Source: a virus. From it: DNA of 60,643 nucleotides. Shown here piece by piece: positions 10,901 through 18,618 of this stretch (within the stretch, counting starts at the first letter, position 1; each line of letters opens with the position of its first letter). The notes beneath the pieces were generated by a model. It was not told the origin of the DNA, made no database searches, and saw only the letters and a list, made by a program, of their open reading frames with translations. The stretch covers positions 1 through 60,643 of IMG/VR virus record IMGVR_UViG_3300030104_001233. One strand, written 5' to 3'. The position numbers were made by a program, and so were the translations under genes.

Positions 10901-11885
10901 AGGTTTTATCTGGCAAAGCACGTACGTTACAGGACGGGCGTTTTATGAATCAGTAAAAGGTCAAGATGCAAAAACAAAGAAGGCAGCTCTTAAACAATTA
11001 GCTCTTATGTATGGCATGAGTTACGCCATAGGTGGGATGTACGGATTACCCCTTTTTGGGTTAACTGCAACGTTAATTAACATGGTTGCACGTATATTTG
11101 ATGTATTTGATGATGAAGAAGATGCACCATTCAACACTCGTCAAGCTCTGCAAGAAATGGGTTTATCTGAATTAATCCTTAAAGGCCCAACTAACAGTTT
11201 CCTAAATATCGAAGTATCAGGAAGAGCTAGTATTGCAAACGGTATAGGGTTTAGAGAAGACCCTTATGAAATAGAAAAGTTTGGTTACATGAATTCTATG
11301 ATTCTTCAAATGCTTGGCCCTATGGGAAGTTACGTTGCAGATGCTCCTGAAAATTTAGGGCTTGCACTTAATGAAATAATAGAGGGAGATTTGGACAGAG
11401 GCTTTGAACGTTTATCACCTAGTTTTCTACGCAACGGTATTAAAACTATGCGTTTCTTAGAAGAGGGCGCTAGAACAAAAGATGGTCGTCCCATAGTTCA
11501 AGATTTAAATGCTTATAATCTGTACATGCAAGCGTTTGGATTTACTCCTGCTAATGTATCTTTTACTTATGAAACACGGGCACTTGCTAAACAATATGAA
11601 AACAGAGTAATGAGAAAACGTTCTGAGCTATTGCAAGCGCGTTACTTAGCAGTTACTACTGGTGACAGAGAACTACGTAGGCGCACAGATGAACGTATAA
11701 CTAATTTTAGAAGGCTTTACCCTAGGTTAATAACAGGTGACACACTTATACGCTCGTACAAAGCACGTCGAGCAGCGGAACGAGAGTACATAGCAGGTAT
11801 ACGTTTTAACCGTAACTTTAGGCAAAACCTTGATCCTCTTTTCCGCAGTTTATCAGATGTAAATTACTACGGTGGTATCAGCTAA
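4965..11885 (+). CDS. Giant polyvalent virion protein with zincin motif, 2,306 residues
   Basis: This is the largest gene of the window. The N-terminus (VVRMPDGALVNFPDTMP) resembles the start of other large marine-phage ejection proteins. Residues ~165-200 are hydrophobic and Gly-rich. About 370-1200 is highly charged and helical. A zinc metallopeptidase motif, HELSH, lies at 1238-1242 inside a compact domain, with an acidic YEFVAEL helix further on. The last third includes hydrophobic stretches (about 1800-1840 and 2015-2050) that could be membrane-spanning, as expected for a protein that forms a conduit during genome entry. The family of multi-domain 'large polyvalent' phage proteins fits well; substrate and membrane role are inference. 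It is the last rightward gene and its stop overlaps the convergent small gene by 8 bp. Confidence 0.85.
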   Translation: MPVVRMPDGALVNFPDTMPREEIKGLIASKFPDIATAPTTPAPIPSLATPPTPSTNRPLPDARERSFTREALDVPIQLGKGVVTGTRFLTDVFGADNPVSRTLSGVEDTLDSLLSAQSKRDQEEIARIMEEAENKGMGAQVMAGLQALTVAPVDLIANAFGTSGPTLVAGVLGSVAGLPALGVATGVGVLTGVGITKDAAYDAVFQELVDAGVPEGQAKEAAQEAQAYGGENLDNIAFGGFLGALAARVGLEPKILTRAVGQRLAGDVSETGLKNATKAGIIKEASRTALKEALPEALQGGQEQFTRNVALQREGFDVPTFRGVTGAATLEGAVGAPVGAISSVGSDAIKPRGTRLAEVEERLATLAEEQTKTAQEEETEREKRKATQAEIDEFLKPYEESIQEEEKQASRVKAAIAAELEVDIDSRKVEQEYQRRVREAEDRASGEFADPERYAGEQRLRAAEEQIKLGARPDASPRDQAYVEDVLDGMRGPELQQLAERTLTSDGINFVEGRRQAEEDALAGRLGPETQKRAEERRKELEPQEEADFEIIDEFALSADQRAAMNKFFKELETKPDKDKRSYLKTASTERGVDSLDNVLNFKLTKDQKREFRRKHAAIQEEEGQATTTHDKAVRNALAKGEYEPRKDYVYPSGRKQTGKKKKSNFIKFVEAEQKAIAKGIPLSEAVKKEFPNVPVETLEAITTARAGMRKAQEKIFTLGARGIATGKRAEADDPVKPIQELATEESIIETIQGELKSFDANEENSLAALKDVRKEKPSGKKAIAAGKYFKLPVAKDTPKAGLYEIAYDLATNPDSMVEDLQPTTIKEDIDANPPSPPLPSAGIQGRIPEKNLNDAIKNFDVGLKRGTITRTDLKAEDVQNAASWVYFDSELSPEVKEEFARLVARFRKEYREDIINAARSEQLADKKKAREEQIKKDREADEEATEQRRLETDEIVEKLEKALGRRVRRGGIEVLAVRELGYSIEEVVDELQGGTALADVVAEAEEDTSADIEELERQVEGVLTAAEEDVLKQQAIEHANKVMTERYKDKSLVDYPSDRAKEWDIEFIKERKTLQELVLAEKKAQIEKARIEQERLDAEATEERLENLEQAQKEFVEKGGQATVLPYFDKFIEGKLEKPYTATASSRSRKAFPDTSVDPVIAEAARTGNLNQTIKAIIDSEPKEIRPIIRKLREMATGVKIRLESFSDPEETGRYYYDEKVIALDPERGLNKETVFHELSHAALDKILANRESKEVKQLFNYYETIKTQMGDAYGGTDLYEFVAELVGNSEFQNLLKEIKAPKSKSLWDTIVETILNFLGIRKGQSAYDKSLKFLNDILTARPSIEPSSAESVFLGNKNPDVAFKEELAKFPPYRARRLKEAMENIKGPEAGKLKGILSGAARLDNLFDLYKKELPGIKEIIDNTEMRQADQERRIEAVNKKYNDFHIIAHKFKAAYEAMGKMAMEMRLARVDIFKPPPNPNASNITSDKAKAKVEEQLKAYNKGKAAFERIGKMEGGKSVQNMYKIMRTDFDKMYNDYIDVVLSSISNPQLRQEIEKKFDEAPPIAGYIPSRRYGEFVLVYKDKDTGKKTVVAFESQSKRNEEIKARGLTKRFDIQADLEKATTEEEKEALRKRKRDADLNKNEYFTVNSIQDLARKTLPPEGFVADAMQAVKDSAKDLGLDDKQGDILATDVYEAYVDLFPESSVMQSFRSSEDVLGPSEDVLRVYGDTMVKWSRKLADIEYNGKIQQGFNRVRSQAADYGNRKQRSPSDPTELTIQSVAKNISSREDFTLNPTYGLIASKATSGSYFMYMAGNISSALVNLSSVPLMSYPILAGRFGTVKAAAALKTAGGVAINSDWGSDPKYQTLYKTLSDHAQLRHTLEREVLEGARQTTEQYRTGTAKLLSFLSKPISATERYNRATTGVMAYDLARADGMSEQDAANYALKIVKDVNTSGMATTAPKWMQNDIGRVMLTFKGFIWQSTYVTGRAFYESVKGQDAKTKKAALKQLALMYGMSYAIGGMYGLPLFGLTATLINMVARIFDVFDDEEDAPFNTRQALQEMGLSELILKGPTNSFLNIEVSGRASIANGIGFREDPYEIEKFGYMNSMILQMLGPMGSYVADAPENLGLALNEIIEGDLDRGFERLSPSFLRNGIKTMRFLEEGARTKDGRPIVQDLNAYNLYMQAFGFTPANVSFTYETRALAKQYENRVMRKRSELLQARYLAVTTGDRELRRRTDERITNFRRLYPRLITGDTLIRSYKARRAAEREYIAGIRFNRNFRQNLDPLFRSLSDVNYYGGIS

Positions 11886-12075
11886 CTCTCCACATGCGTA
11901 CACCCCGCACTCCGTCTTCTACTGTTATTTTAGTAGTCACTTCGTACTTAAGTCTTTTAGCTTCCGCCAATAAAATCTGTTTAGCTTCTACTGGTTTTAA
12001 ACACGGGATAAAAAACGACCACCCCTGTTTAAATTTTTTCCAGTTGATCTGGTATTCCACCTTCTCTATCTGCAT
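11878..12075 (-). CDS. Small conserved-looking protein, 65 residues
   Basis: Not assigned to a named family. The sequence has a core GWSFFIPCLKPVEAK followed by a helix and a C-terminal strand pair (VRGVRMWRV). This looks like a compact alpha/beta phage protein rather than a chance frame. It starts inside the 3' end of the primase-helicase gene (47 bp overlap), so translation is probably coupled. It is the last gene of the leftward arm, and its stop overlaps that of the giant virion gene on the other strand. Confidence 0.65.
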   Translation of the reverse strand: MQIEKVEYQINWKKFKQGWSFFIPCLKPVEAKQILLAEAKRLKYEVTTKITVEDGVRGVRMWRVS

Positions 12076-14842
12076 CTTCTTTAACTTTCTCTACTACCTT
12101 TTCCATATCTATAAATTCAGAATGAGCTGTATCAAACACCACGCATCTTTGTGCAGGTGCTGTAAACGCCATACCTTTTGACATTCTTTTATTTACAGTT
12201 TCTATGTATATACCACGCGTACCTAAATCTTTTATAAAGGCTTTATAGTCTGTGTAATCTTTGTCTAACGTATCCCGCAATTTTTTTACAGGTATAAATA
12301 ATTTTTTTGTATCAGGTTCGTAACGTAAAACTAATTCGCCCCATTTAGGTTCTAGGAGAGGTGAGGCTTGTTTCTGACTGCGTTGGTCTACCTCACCATT
12401 CACTATTAACAACTTATTAAAATTGTCTACGATAAAAGCGCCAAGCACGGATACATAAGAATCCACAGGTGCTGTAGTTTCTTCCCTTAATACTTGTATA
12501 AGTTCAGCAGCTTTTTTGTAGATGCGCTTCATGTTAAATTTTATTATCCCTAATTGATTTGCAATCAACCCACCTGCTATGTTAGCTGCAATAATGGCTG
12601 ACCAATTCCTTTCTCGTGGTGTCAAACGCAATTCTTTATCTATTTTGTTTTGCACCATTATTACTTTCTTCTTAACCTTTTCGGGGTTTGCTATTATATA
12701 TTGTATAAAAGGTACAATAGCGTGCCCGTAGTTTTCATTTAACTGTCTATCAAATAAATCCTTTCCGTTCTCGGTAATAATTTCACCCGCATGTTCCACG
12801 TTAAATTCAATAATCCTCATAAGCTCACCTTCAGGTAAACCTTTCTTTGCCATCAAACGTTGGTAAAACGGAGAGTTAGCTGTGGTTAAAGTTATGTTGT
12901 TCCACGTAGTATAGTTCTCACGATTACCACTTATGTCGGCTCTACCTTTGTCTTTACCTTTTCCTTGTGATATTTCATAAGCAAAGTTACTTACTCCCTC
13001 ACCGTCCATGTTACTAAGCTCATCAACGGTATGTACTACATTATTTAATATGCCTAATTTGTTTATACGTGATACTTGAGTATCATTAAATTTACCAAGC
13101 AGTTCTTTAGGGTGTCCGTATATGCTATTAGCCATACGCAGCACAGTAGTTTTACCAGTACCTGCGTTCTTATGCACAAGACTTATAACTGCTCCGCTTT
13201 GTCCTGTAATCTTTAACAAGGGAGAGCCAAACCCAGACAGCGCAGCGAACGCTTGCACCTCCAGCCCCTTCTTGTTATATAAATTAAATACTTCTTGCCA
13301 TTTCTCAAGGGTGCCTCTTGGTTCGCAATAACCCACATACGCTTTGGTTACTGAAGAAGCAGGAGAGTGATACACCCCGTCCACAGTTATTTCTCTTTCT
13401 CCAACGATAAACTTAGTATCGTTATCTGCCCACCCAAATTGTCTTCTCATTGTTTCTGATGCCTTGTCCTGTTGTTGCAATCTAATTGAAGTAGTGACGT
13501 ACTCGTGAAGTAAACCTTGGTTTGATATACCTGCTACCACTCCATTCTTTGCAAGAGTTCTAATCAATAATCTTTTTTCTAGTCCATCGTTAGGTATGGA
13601 AAACTCACGCACGCCATCATGTGGAGAATGAAATACAAAAACAGATTGGTAACCGTCCACGTCATCCCACATTTGTTTCTTCAAATAAAAGTCGTGGTCA
13701 TATATGAACTGTGCATCGTCCCCATCCTTTTTGTATACCCCTCCATTCTGCCCCCTAAAGTAGGGTTCAAATTTGTTAATGGGACTATTGACAGCTTTCT
13801 TTACTATTTTACCTAGGTTGTACGGACCCTTAATTTCTTTACTCTTTTTATGTACGCATTTTTTACAACCGTCAGGATTATTCTTTTCAAATTCTTCACA
13901 AGAATGCGGTCCTTTTATACCAACAATTTTTCTTTCTACGGCAGCATAGTCGTAATCGGGATGCCCTATGGATACACTATGCACAGCTTTAGCACCGTCA
14001 TCACAGAACTTAGCTACAGACAACGCATCAAACCATCGTGGCTCTATGATAGTATCTCTATTTATAAGGCTGTCTTTTAGCTGTAGGCACGGGTCTTTAC
14101 GGCCTATTATTTTAGAAAACTTATAGTTTGTATTCTGGTCAAATAGTTTTTCCAGTGCGTTTGGTGTAAACGTATTACTCTTTTTCTTCACTACTAAAGT
14201 AGAGTCTACGCCAAGCAACTCACGTATAGAGTCAGGTGTGTACCGTTTAGTGTTAGGGTTTCTAACCACTACTTCTCTAGGAGAATCACCCTTATGATTA
14301 AAGGTGCCGGGTACACGTAGTATCCGTGCAGCGTCAAAAACTCTAGGGTCAGCACAAAACTTCTGCGTAACGCAGACGTCCTTCAGTCTATTTGCTATAG
14401 GTTGCCATTTTTCTGTAGGCACTTCTTCAGTAAAAGCCCAGTATACGTGCAAACCATACCCTGAATGTACTATTACTGGTTCAGGTAAACCGATAGTTTT
14501 ACTAAATCTTACGAGTGCTCTTTCGCCCTCTTTCCTATCAGCGTAACCTTGTGGTAAACCCGTAGATACTTCTACCTTTTCTGCTTTGTCACCACCGCAA
14601 TCTATATCTAACCAGATAGCTCCAAGTGACTCTACATTATCTACCCTTCTGTTCCCTTTTTCTTTAAGTTTACCTAACGCAAAATAAACATCTAAACCTT
14701 GCTCTGAAAAAACATCTGCTATTTCGTGTGCTTCTTCTAAGCTATCAGTAAACCTTGGTACTGGTTTACCTTCCTTCATGCCGACCACACTATAGATGCC
14801 GCCCTTTGGGACAACATGATCTAGCAGGTCATAATCAGTCAT
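12029..14842 (-). CDS. Primase-helicase (AEP-like primase plus DUF927-type helicase), 937 residues
   Basis: Residues ~1-190 resemble an archaeo-eukaryotic-type primase: the acidic strand WLDIDCG supplies D79 and D81, and SGYGLHVYW (127-135) supplies the conserved His. A Cys cluster (HSCEEF...GCKKCVHKKS) around 325-350 may bind zinc. From about 370 the protein matches DUF927/SF3-like helicases, with Walker A NAGTGKT (559-565) and Walker B VDE (607-608). The protein would prime and unwind at the phage fork and act with the family A polymerase and the gp2.5-like protein; no separate DnaB-type helicase is visible. The start overlaps the HTH gene by 4 bp (ATGA-type coupling). Confidence 0.87.
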   Translation of the reverse strand: MTDYDLLDHVVPKGGIYSVVGMKEGKPVPRFTDSLEEAHEIADVFSEQGLDVYFALGKLKEKGNRRVDNVESLGAIWLDIDCGGDKAEKVEVSTGLPQGYADRKEGERALVRFSKTIGLPEPVIVHSGYGLHVYWAFTEEVPTEKWQPIANRLKDVCVTQKFCADPRVFDAARILRVPGTFNHKGDSPREVVVRNPNTKRYTPDSIRELLGVDSTLVVKKKSNTFTPNALEKLFDQNTNYKFSKIIGRKDPCLQLKDSLINRDTIIEPRWFDALSVAKFCDDGAKAVHSVSIGHPDYDYAAVERKIVGIKGPHSCEEFEKNNPDGCKKCVHKKSKEIKGPYNLGKIVKKAVNSPINKFEPYFRGQNGGVYKKDGDDAQFIYDHDFYLKKQMWDDVDGYQSVFVFHSPHDGVREFSIPNDGLEKRLLIRTLAKNGVVAGISNQGLLHEYVTTSIRLQQQDKASETMRRQFGWADNDTKFIVGEREITVDGVYHSPASSVTKAYVGYCEPRGTLEKWQEVFNLYNKKGLEVQAFAALSGFGSPLLKITGQSGAVISLVHKNAGTGKTTVLRMANSIYGHPKELLGKFNDTQVSRINKLGILNNVVHTVDELSNMDGEGVSNFAYEISQGKGKDKGRADISGNRENYTTWNNITLTTANSPFYQRLMAKKGLPEGELMRIIEFNVEHAGEIITENGKDLFDRQLNENYGHAIVPFIQYIIANPEKVKKKVIMVQNKIDKELRLTPRERNWSAIIAANIAGGLIANQLGIIKFNMKRIYKKAAELIQVLREETTAPVDSYVSVLGAFIVDNFNKLLIVNGEVDQRSQKQASPLLEPKWGELVLRYEPDTKKLFIPVKKLRDTLDKDYTDYKAFIKDLGTRGIYIETVNKRMSKGMAFTAPAQRCVVFDTAHSEFIDMEKVVEKVKEDADREGGIPDQLEKI

Positions 14843-15072
14843 TTTTTCAATTCATCTATTAATTCTTGTATTAAAGGAGTTAGTATTTCTTTAGGTTCAT
14901 GGGTTCCCATAAACCAGTTGTACACGGTTTGTCTGCTGACTCCCAACTGGGAAGCTACGTCAATAACAGGTACTTCGTATTTAATACATAACCTGCCTAA
15001 CTTAACTCCCAGAAGAGAACCATCTGCTTGCTTGTTCAGACTACCGAGACGTGTCGTATAGCCGTAGCTCAT
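14839..15072 (-). CDS. Small helix-turn-helix DNA-binding protein, 77 residues
   Basis: Residues ~35-60 form a classic Cro/XRE-like HTH: VIDVASQLGVSRQTVYNWF, with a Gly turn and a recognition helix ending in W/F. No enzymatic domain is present. The gene is wedged between the ssDNA-binding protein and the primase with 1-4 bp overlaps, so all three are probably translated as a coupled unit. A regulator of phage transcription, or a replication-associated DNA-binding protein, is equally possible. It is the best visible candidate for binding the repeated operators near 31.6-33.1 kb, but that is speculation. Confidence 0.8.
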   Translation of the reverse strand: MSYGYTTRLGSLNKQADGSLLGVKLGRLCIKYEVPVIDVASQLGVSRQTVYNWFMGTHEPKEILTPLIQELIDELKK

Positions 15073-15806
15073 TAGTCGTCATCACCCCAATTTGCAATGA
15101 TGTCTTCGATGTCATCCTCATCATCGTCGTCATCTTTTTTCTTTTTACGTTTGACGGGTTCCTTAACTTCTTCTTCCTCGTCATCATCAAAAGGGTCTGC
15201 TTCGGGTTTTTCTTCTACTTCTTCATCAGCCGACTCAAAAGGATTTGATGAGTCCTCATCTGAGGTAAAGCCATCCTCTTCATCAAAAGGTGAAGGAGCC
15301 TTGTAAGGTACATACTCTAGCACCTGTACACCCCGCAACCTAAGAGATACACCTGTTGCCCCAGAAGCCTCTATCTTATAAGGTATAAAATCTACCGCTA
15401 TGTTTATTACACTACCTGTAGTAAGCATAAAGTCTGAACCTAAAGGTTTGTTCTTTGAATCAAACTGCACAGGAGGAGAGGTTGGAACGCCATCATAAGA
15501 TGCTTTACGAGTTGCTTTCCCTACGAAAGTACCACCATCATGCTTCTTAAAATTAATTTCTAATTTTTTAGGCCAGCTTTTATCCCGTCCCGCTGCGTTG
15601 GTATACGCGTCTTGCATTAATCCGTGCAGTTCTTTTGCTTGTGCTTTAGTCAGTACAAAATCTAAATCGTAACTAGCACCTTGTACAGTTGCATCACATG
15701 GAACGCTTTTACCGTTTGGCCCTGCTTTACGATCAAACTTATACGGTTGATCTAAGCGTGGGTAACGGGCTGTTACGTTCTTTATAATGTGAGATTGATT
15801 AGACAT
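15072..15806 (-). CDS. Probable internal-start product: free gp2.5-like SSB, 244 residues
   Basis: This is the in-frame nested start within the longer gene. The minus strand reads AGAGGAAATTTTT then ATG, which is a better Shine-Dalgarno than many annotated starts in this arm. The resulting protein would have the length usual for a stand-alone gp2.5-like protein and keep the acidic tail. Whether both forms are made cannot be decided from sequence. Confidence 0.5.
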   Translation of the reverse strand: MSNQSHIIKNVTARYPRLDQPYKFDRKAGPNGKSVPCDATVQGASYDLDFVLTKAQAKELHGLMQDAYTNAAGRDKSWPKKLEINFKKHDGGTFVGKATRKASYDGVPTSPPVQFDSKNKPLGSDFMLTTGSVINIAVDFIPYKIEASGATGVSLRLRGVQVLEYVPYKAPSPFDEEDGFTSDEDSSNPFESADEEVEEKPEADPFDDDEEEEVKEPVKRKKKKDDDDDEDDIEDIIANWGDDD

Positions 15807-16346
15807 AAAAATTTCCTCTGTATCTTTCATTTGTTGTATATTCGCAAGCTCTTCCTCTGCTAAAGGTCGAACTGGTTTAAAAAACATTTTGTAAAAATCT
15901 CGGTGCTGTACAAAATATATTTCGGTTAGCACATTCCCAATATGTTCTTGGTTGCGCTCAAGATGCGTTACGTATTTATATAAACTCATCCTGTTATCTT
16001 CTTTTGAAAACAAACTCAATGCACCTAGTCTGATTTCGTAGAGATATTCTTCAGAAAGAAAAGCTACTTTAATCTTAGTAAAGAATTTACAAGCGGCCCT
16101 CCCTCCAGCACCTGCGTTCTTTATACTCTTACTACAGTCTAAACAACGTTGTGCTTGCTTGTTACTCTCCCAAACGGCTTCGTCTGGAAAGTCACAGTCA
16201 AAGGACCAACACGTTAAATCACCATCTGGTCCATAATAGTTTCTTGATAAAACACCCTTATCTACAATTACTACTTCTAAAGAATTTAAAGGTTCATAAG
16301 TATGCGGATGCACAAAACATCCCTGTTGTGTTTTTATCCTTTTCAC
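15072..16346 (-). CDS. gp2.5-like ssDNA-binding protein with Cys-rich N-terminal extension, 424 residues
   Basis: Residues ~181-345 resemble the OB-fold single-stranded DNA-binding proteins of T7 gp2.5 type, and the tail (about 345-424) is extremely acidic, as such proteins use to contact polymerase and helicase. The N-terminal 180 residues are unusual: Cys at 46, 51, 68, 71 and 86 suggest a zinc site, followed by a helical region. Methionine 181 (bases 15806-15804) begins MSNQSHIIKN and is preceded by a strong AGAGGA at good spacing. A second, in-frame product of 244 residues is therefore likely. The gene sits between a coiled-coil protein and the HTH gene with 1-4 bp overlaps. Confidence 0.78.
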   Translation of the reverse strand: MKRIKTQQGCFVHPHTYEPLNSLEVVIVDKGVLSRNYYGPDGDLTCWSFDCDFPDEAVWESNKQAQRCLDCSKSIKNAGAGGRAACKFFTKIKVAFLSEEYLYEIRLGALSLFSKEDNRMSLYKYVTHLERNQEHIGNVLTEIYFVQHRDFYKMFFKPVRPLAEEELANIQQMKDTEEIFMSNQSHIIKNVTARYPRLDQPYKFDRKAGPNGKSVPCDATVQGASYDLDFVLTKAQAKELHGLMQDAYTNAAGRDKSWPKKLEINFKKHDGGTFVGKATRKASYDGVPTSPPVQFDSKNKPLGSDFMLTTGSVINIAVDFIPYKIEASGATGVSLRLRGVQVLEYVPYKAPSPFDEEDGFTSDEDSSNPFESADEEVEEKPEADPFDDDEEEEVKEPVKRKKKKDDDDDEDDIEDIIANWGDDD

Positions 16347-16732
16347 TTCTTAGGTGGCTTTCGCACAGAAACAATAAACTTTCTATTAGTCTGAAGACCG
16401 GGCGGTGCAACGTCAGGGTTGGATTCTAAAAACTCTTTCATGTTAGAGTTATGCACACGTTTCTCTAGTAGATGTAAAGCGTCATTGTCCTTCAGAAAAA
16501 CGTGCATTGATTCCCAATCGCTAGTCCAGAAACTGGTATGCACTCGGCGTGTTACAGTTCCATACGGTGTTCTTATACTGTCTATGTTTTCTTTCTCAAG
16601 AAACGTTTGTAGTTTCTGCTCAACCTTTTCCTGTTGAGCTTTAATATCTTTTATCTCTTCTTCTTTTTTCCTTATAACTTCTCGCATCTTTATGTAGATG
16701 TCGGCAAGTTGATCTGGTGTTTGCTTTTTCAT
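16343..16732 (-). CDS. Coiled-coil phage protein (Gp157-like, uncertain), 129 residues
   Basis: Residues ~10-50 are a strongly charged coiled coil (RKKEEEIKDIKAQQEKVEQ). The rest is an alpha/beta part with TPYGTVTRRVHTSFW and a C-terminal strand ending IVSVRKPPKK. The pattern of a coiled coil followed by a small 'PYGT' domain is frequent in phage replication modules next to recombination and ssDNA-binding genes, and resembles the Gp157 group. I cannot assign a reaction. A strong AGGAGGAG site precedes the ATG, and a promoter-like sequence lies upstream. Confidence 0.7.
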   Translation of the reverse strand: MKKQTPDQLADIYIKMREVIRKKEEEIKDIKAQQEKVEQKLQTFLEKENIDSIRTPYGTVTRRVHTSFWTSDWESMHVFLKDNDALHLLEKRVHNSNMKEFLESNPDVAPPGLQTNRKFIVSVRKPPKK

Positions 16733-16759
16733 CGCTCCTCCTATTAAGTCGGGACGATA

Positions 16760-16787
16760 AGTTTAGCAAGTACTTTTACATTGTCAA
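16760..16787 (-). promoter_or_regulatory. Candidate sigma70-type promoter
   Basis: On the minus strand, TTGACA (16787-16782) is followed after 16 bases by TAAACT (16765-16760). It sits 28-55 bases upstream of the coiled-coil gene and overlaps the stop of the SNF2 gene, so it could drive the ssDNA-binding, HTH and primase genes separately. The -35 is perfect; the -10 matches 4 of 6. Confidence 0.5.
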
Positions 16788-18337
16788 GTATTGATTTCCT
16801 GTCTGTACAAATCAATTATCTTGTGGTGATGTTTTATGTTGGACTGCAACATTTTGTACAAACGTGTCTCCACTTCACTACCACGTATATGTACAACCGT
16901 CATCGGACTATGTTGCCCCGGTCTATCTACTCTAGCATTTGCTTGTAGATATGTTTCCACACTTGTTACTGGGGCATACCAAACGACTGTATTAGCAGCG
17001 GTTAAAGTGAGTCCGTGAGACGCAGCTTGCGGTTGTATGATAAGCACTTCTACGTTATCAGTTTCTTGGAAGTCTTTAATAATTTCACTTCGTTTGTTTA
17101 CTGACACCTTTCCAGATATTATCTTGCAACTTATTTTGTTCTTAAGTAGAAACTCGTTAAGGAGTTCTATAGTATGAGTAAAAGGTACAAACACCAGCAC
17201 TTTGTTGGAAGACTCATCTATCGCTTCCTTAACTACTTTAAGTCTGTTACTCACATCAAACTCAATGACTTCTTTATCATCCGAATAGACCGCACCTCCT
17301 GATATTTGGAGCAGCTTGTTGAGGTTTGTGGCTGCATTGACAGAGGTGACTTGTTCCCCATCCGCTTCCATCATCATGCGTTCTTTGAGTAACTTATAGT
17401 AAGAGGCTTGTTGTTTAGTCAAAGGTGCTTCACGTTCTATATACGTAAGCGGAGGTAAGTCTAAACATTGGTCTTTTTCAAACCTTATGGCGGGTTGTAG
17501 TACTTCGTGTACAATTTTATCTGCTGTCCTTTTGGGCTTCCATATAAACTGGGAAGCCTTGTACATTACTTGGTCTCTAAACTGCCCGAAATATTTAGGT
17601 GCTTTCTTTGGGTTTACTAGCTTTGCTAAACCAAACGCGTCTACAGGTGATTGTGCTGCTGGAGTACCTGTAAGCATCCAAAGCCACGGGACATCCGCAA
17701 CTATATCTCGTAAGGTTTTCCATCGGTTGGTCTGTGCGTTCTTGTAAGCGTTAGCCTCATCGACCACCACCATATTAAAACCACCCTTCATTATTTCATC
17801 TTTGATTACAGCTACACCGTCAAAGTTAATAATGACAAACTCAGCACCTGCTTCCAGTATCTTCTTTCTTCTTGCAGAAGTTCCATGAGCAACAGAACAA
17901 GTACGGTGCATGGCAAACTTAAACAAGTCTTCTTGCCATGCAGATTTCATAATAGACAAAGGACATATAACTAATACACGGTTCACTTGCCCTGCGTTTA
18001 TTAGATAGTCTGCTGCCCATATTACAGAAGCTGTTTTACCTGTACCTTGCTCATTAAAACAAAACGCTTTTTTGTTTAACGTTAGAAAAGAAGATGTCTC
18101 TTTCTGATGGGCAAAGGGTTTGTACCTACCGTTAAACTCATAGTCCCTAAACATAGGGGAGTTAATCTGTTTTACTTTAAGGTCAGCAAGTACTTGGGCC
18201 TCTTCTAAACCCCAAGGAATTACAATCTTGTAAACCCCTTTGTCCTCTGCAAGTATTTTATAGTTCTTGACTTTCTCAGTAATGAGATGAGGCCGTCTGG
18301 TTTTAAGAACAACTGCTCTATCGTTGACTATTTTCAC
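16784..18337 (-). CDS. SNF2-family helicase/translocase, 517 residues
   Basis: A compact two-lobe SF2 ATPase. Walker A QGTGKT (97-102, Lys101), motif II DEAN (193-196) in place of DEAH, motif III-like LTGTP (about 222-226), and motif VI with the arginine finger in ARVDRPGQ (468-475). Such SNF2 proteins move on double-stranded DNA and remodel protein-DNA complexes; phage versions often sit in replication/recombination modules, as here between a possible HNH protein and the ssDNA-binding protein. No nuclease domain is fused. The start overlaps the end of the small basic gene upstream by 4 bp. Confidence 0.9.
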   Translation of the reverse strand: MKIVNDRAVVLKTRRPHLITEKVKNYKILAEDKGVYKIVIPWGLEEAQVLADLKVKQINSPMFRDYEFNGRYKPFAHQKETSSFLTLNKKAFCFNEQGTGKTASVIWAADYLINAGQVNRVLVICPLSIMKSAWQEDLFKFAMHRTCSVAHGTSARRKKILEAGAEFVIINFDGVAVIKDEIMKGGFNMVVVDEANAYKNAQTNRWKTLRDIVADVPWLWMLTGTPAAQSPVDAFGLAKLVNPKKAPKYFGQFRDQVMYKASQFIWKPKRTADKIVHEVLQPAIRFEKDQCLDLPPLTYIEREAPLTKQQASYYKLLKERMMMEADGEQVTSVNAATNLNKLLQISGGAVYSDDKEVIEFDVSNRLKVVKEAIDESSNKVLVFVPFTHTIELLNEFLLKNKISCKIISGKVSVNKRSEIIKDFQETDNVEVLIIQPQAASHGLTLTAANTVVWYAPVTSVETYLQANARVDRPGQHSPMTVVHIRGSEVETRLYKMLQSNIKHHHKIIDLYRQEINT

Positions 18338-18618
18338 TTTTTCTTACGCTCGCGTTTACTAGTTTCAGACACTAGTTTTCCTTTAGAGTTCCTTTTAAAT
18401 GAACGATTCTTTGCGGCTGACTCTACTTTAGTATTACCTGAGTTCTTACCGCCTTTTGATATAGCCTTCTTATGCGCTACATCTTTACCATCGCCCTTTG
18501 TTACCTTTCCTTTGCGTGCAGCTTTGCGTCTGGCTGCGTTACGTTTAGCACGATTCTTTTTCTGCTCTTCCGTGCCTTGGTAGTTTTCATATTCTCTTTT
18601 GTAATTACGTTTTTTCAT
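18334..18618 (-). CDS. Small very basic protein, possible degenerate HNH nuclease, 94 residues
   Basis: Extremely Lys/Arg-rich. The second half contains DVAHKKAISKGGKNSGN and then NRSFKRN. The D-x-x-H, spaced Gly/Asn and N-R pattern recalls phage HNH nucleases, but the usual Cys pairs are absent and the assignment is weak. It could equally be a nucleic-acid-binding basic protein. The ATG at 18618 is preferred over the GTG eight codons upstream because AAGAGGA lies at ideal spacing. It overlaps the preceding gene by 14 bp. Confidence 0.6.
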   Translation of the reverse strand: MKKRNYKREYENYQGTEEQKKNRAKRNAARRKAARKGKVTKGDGKDVAHKKAISKGGKNSGNTKVESAAKNRSFKRNSKGKLVSETSKRERKKK

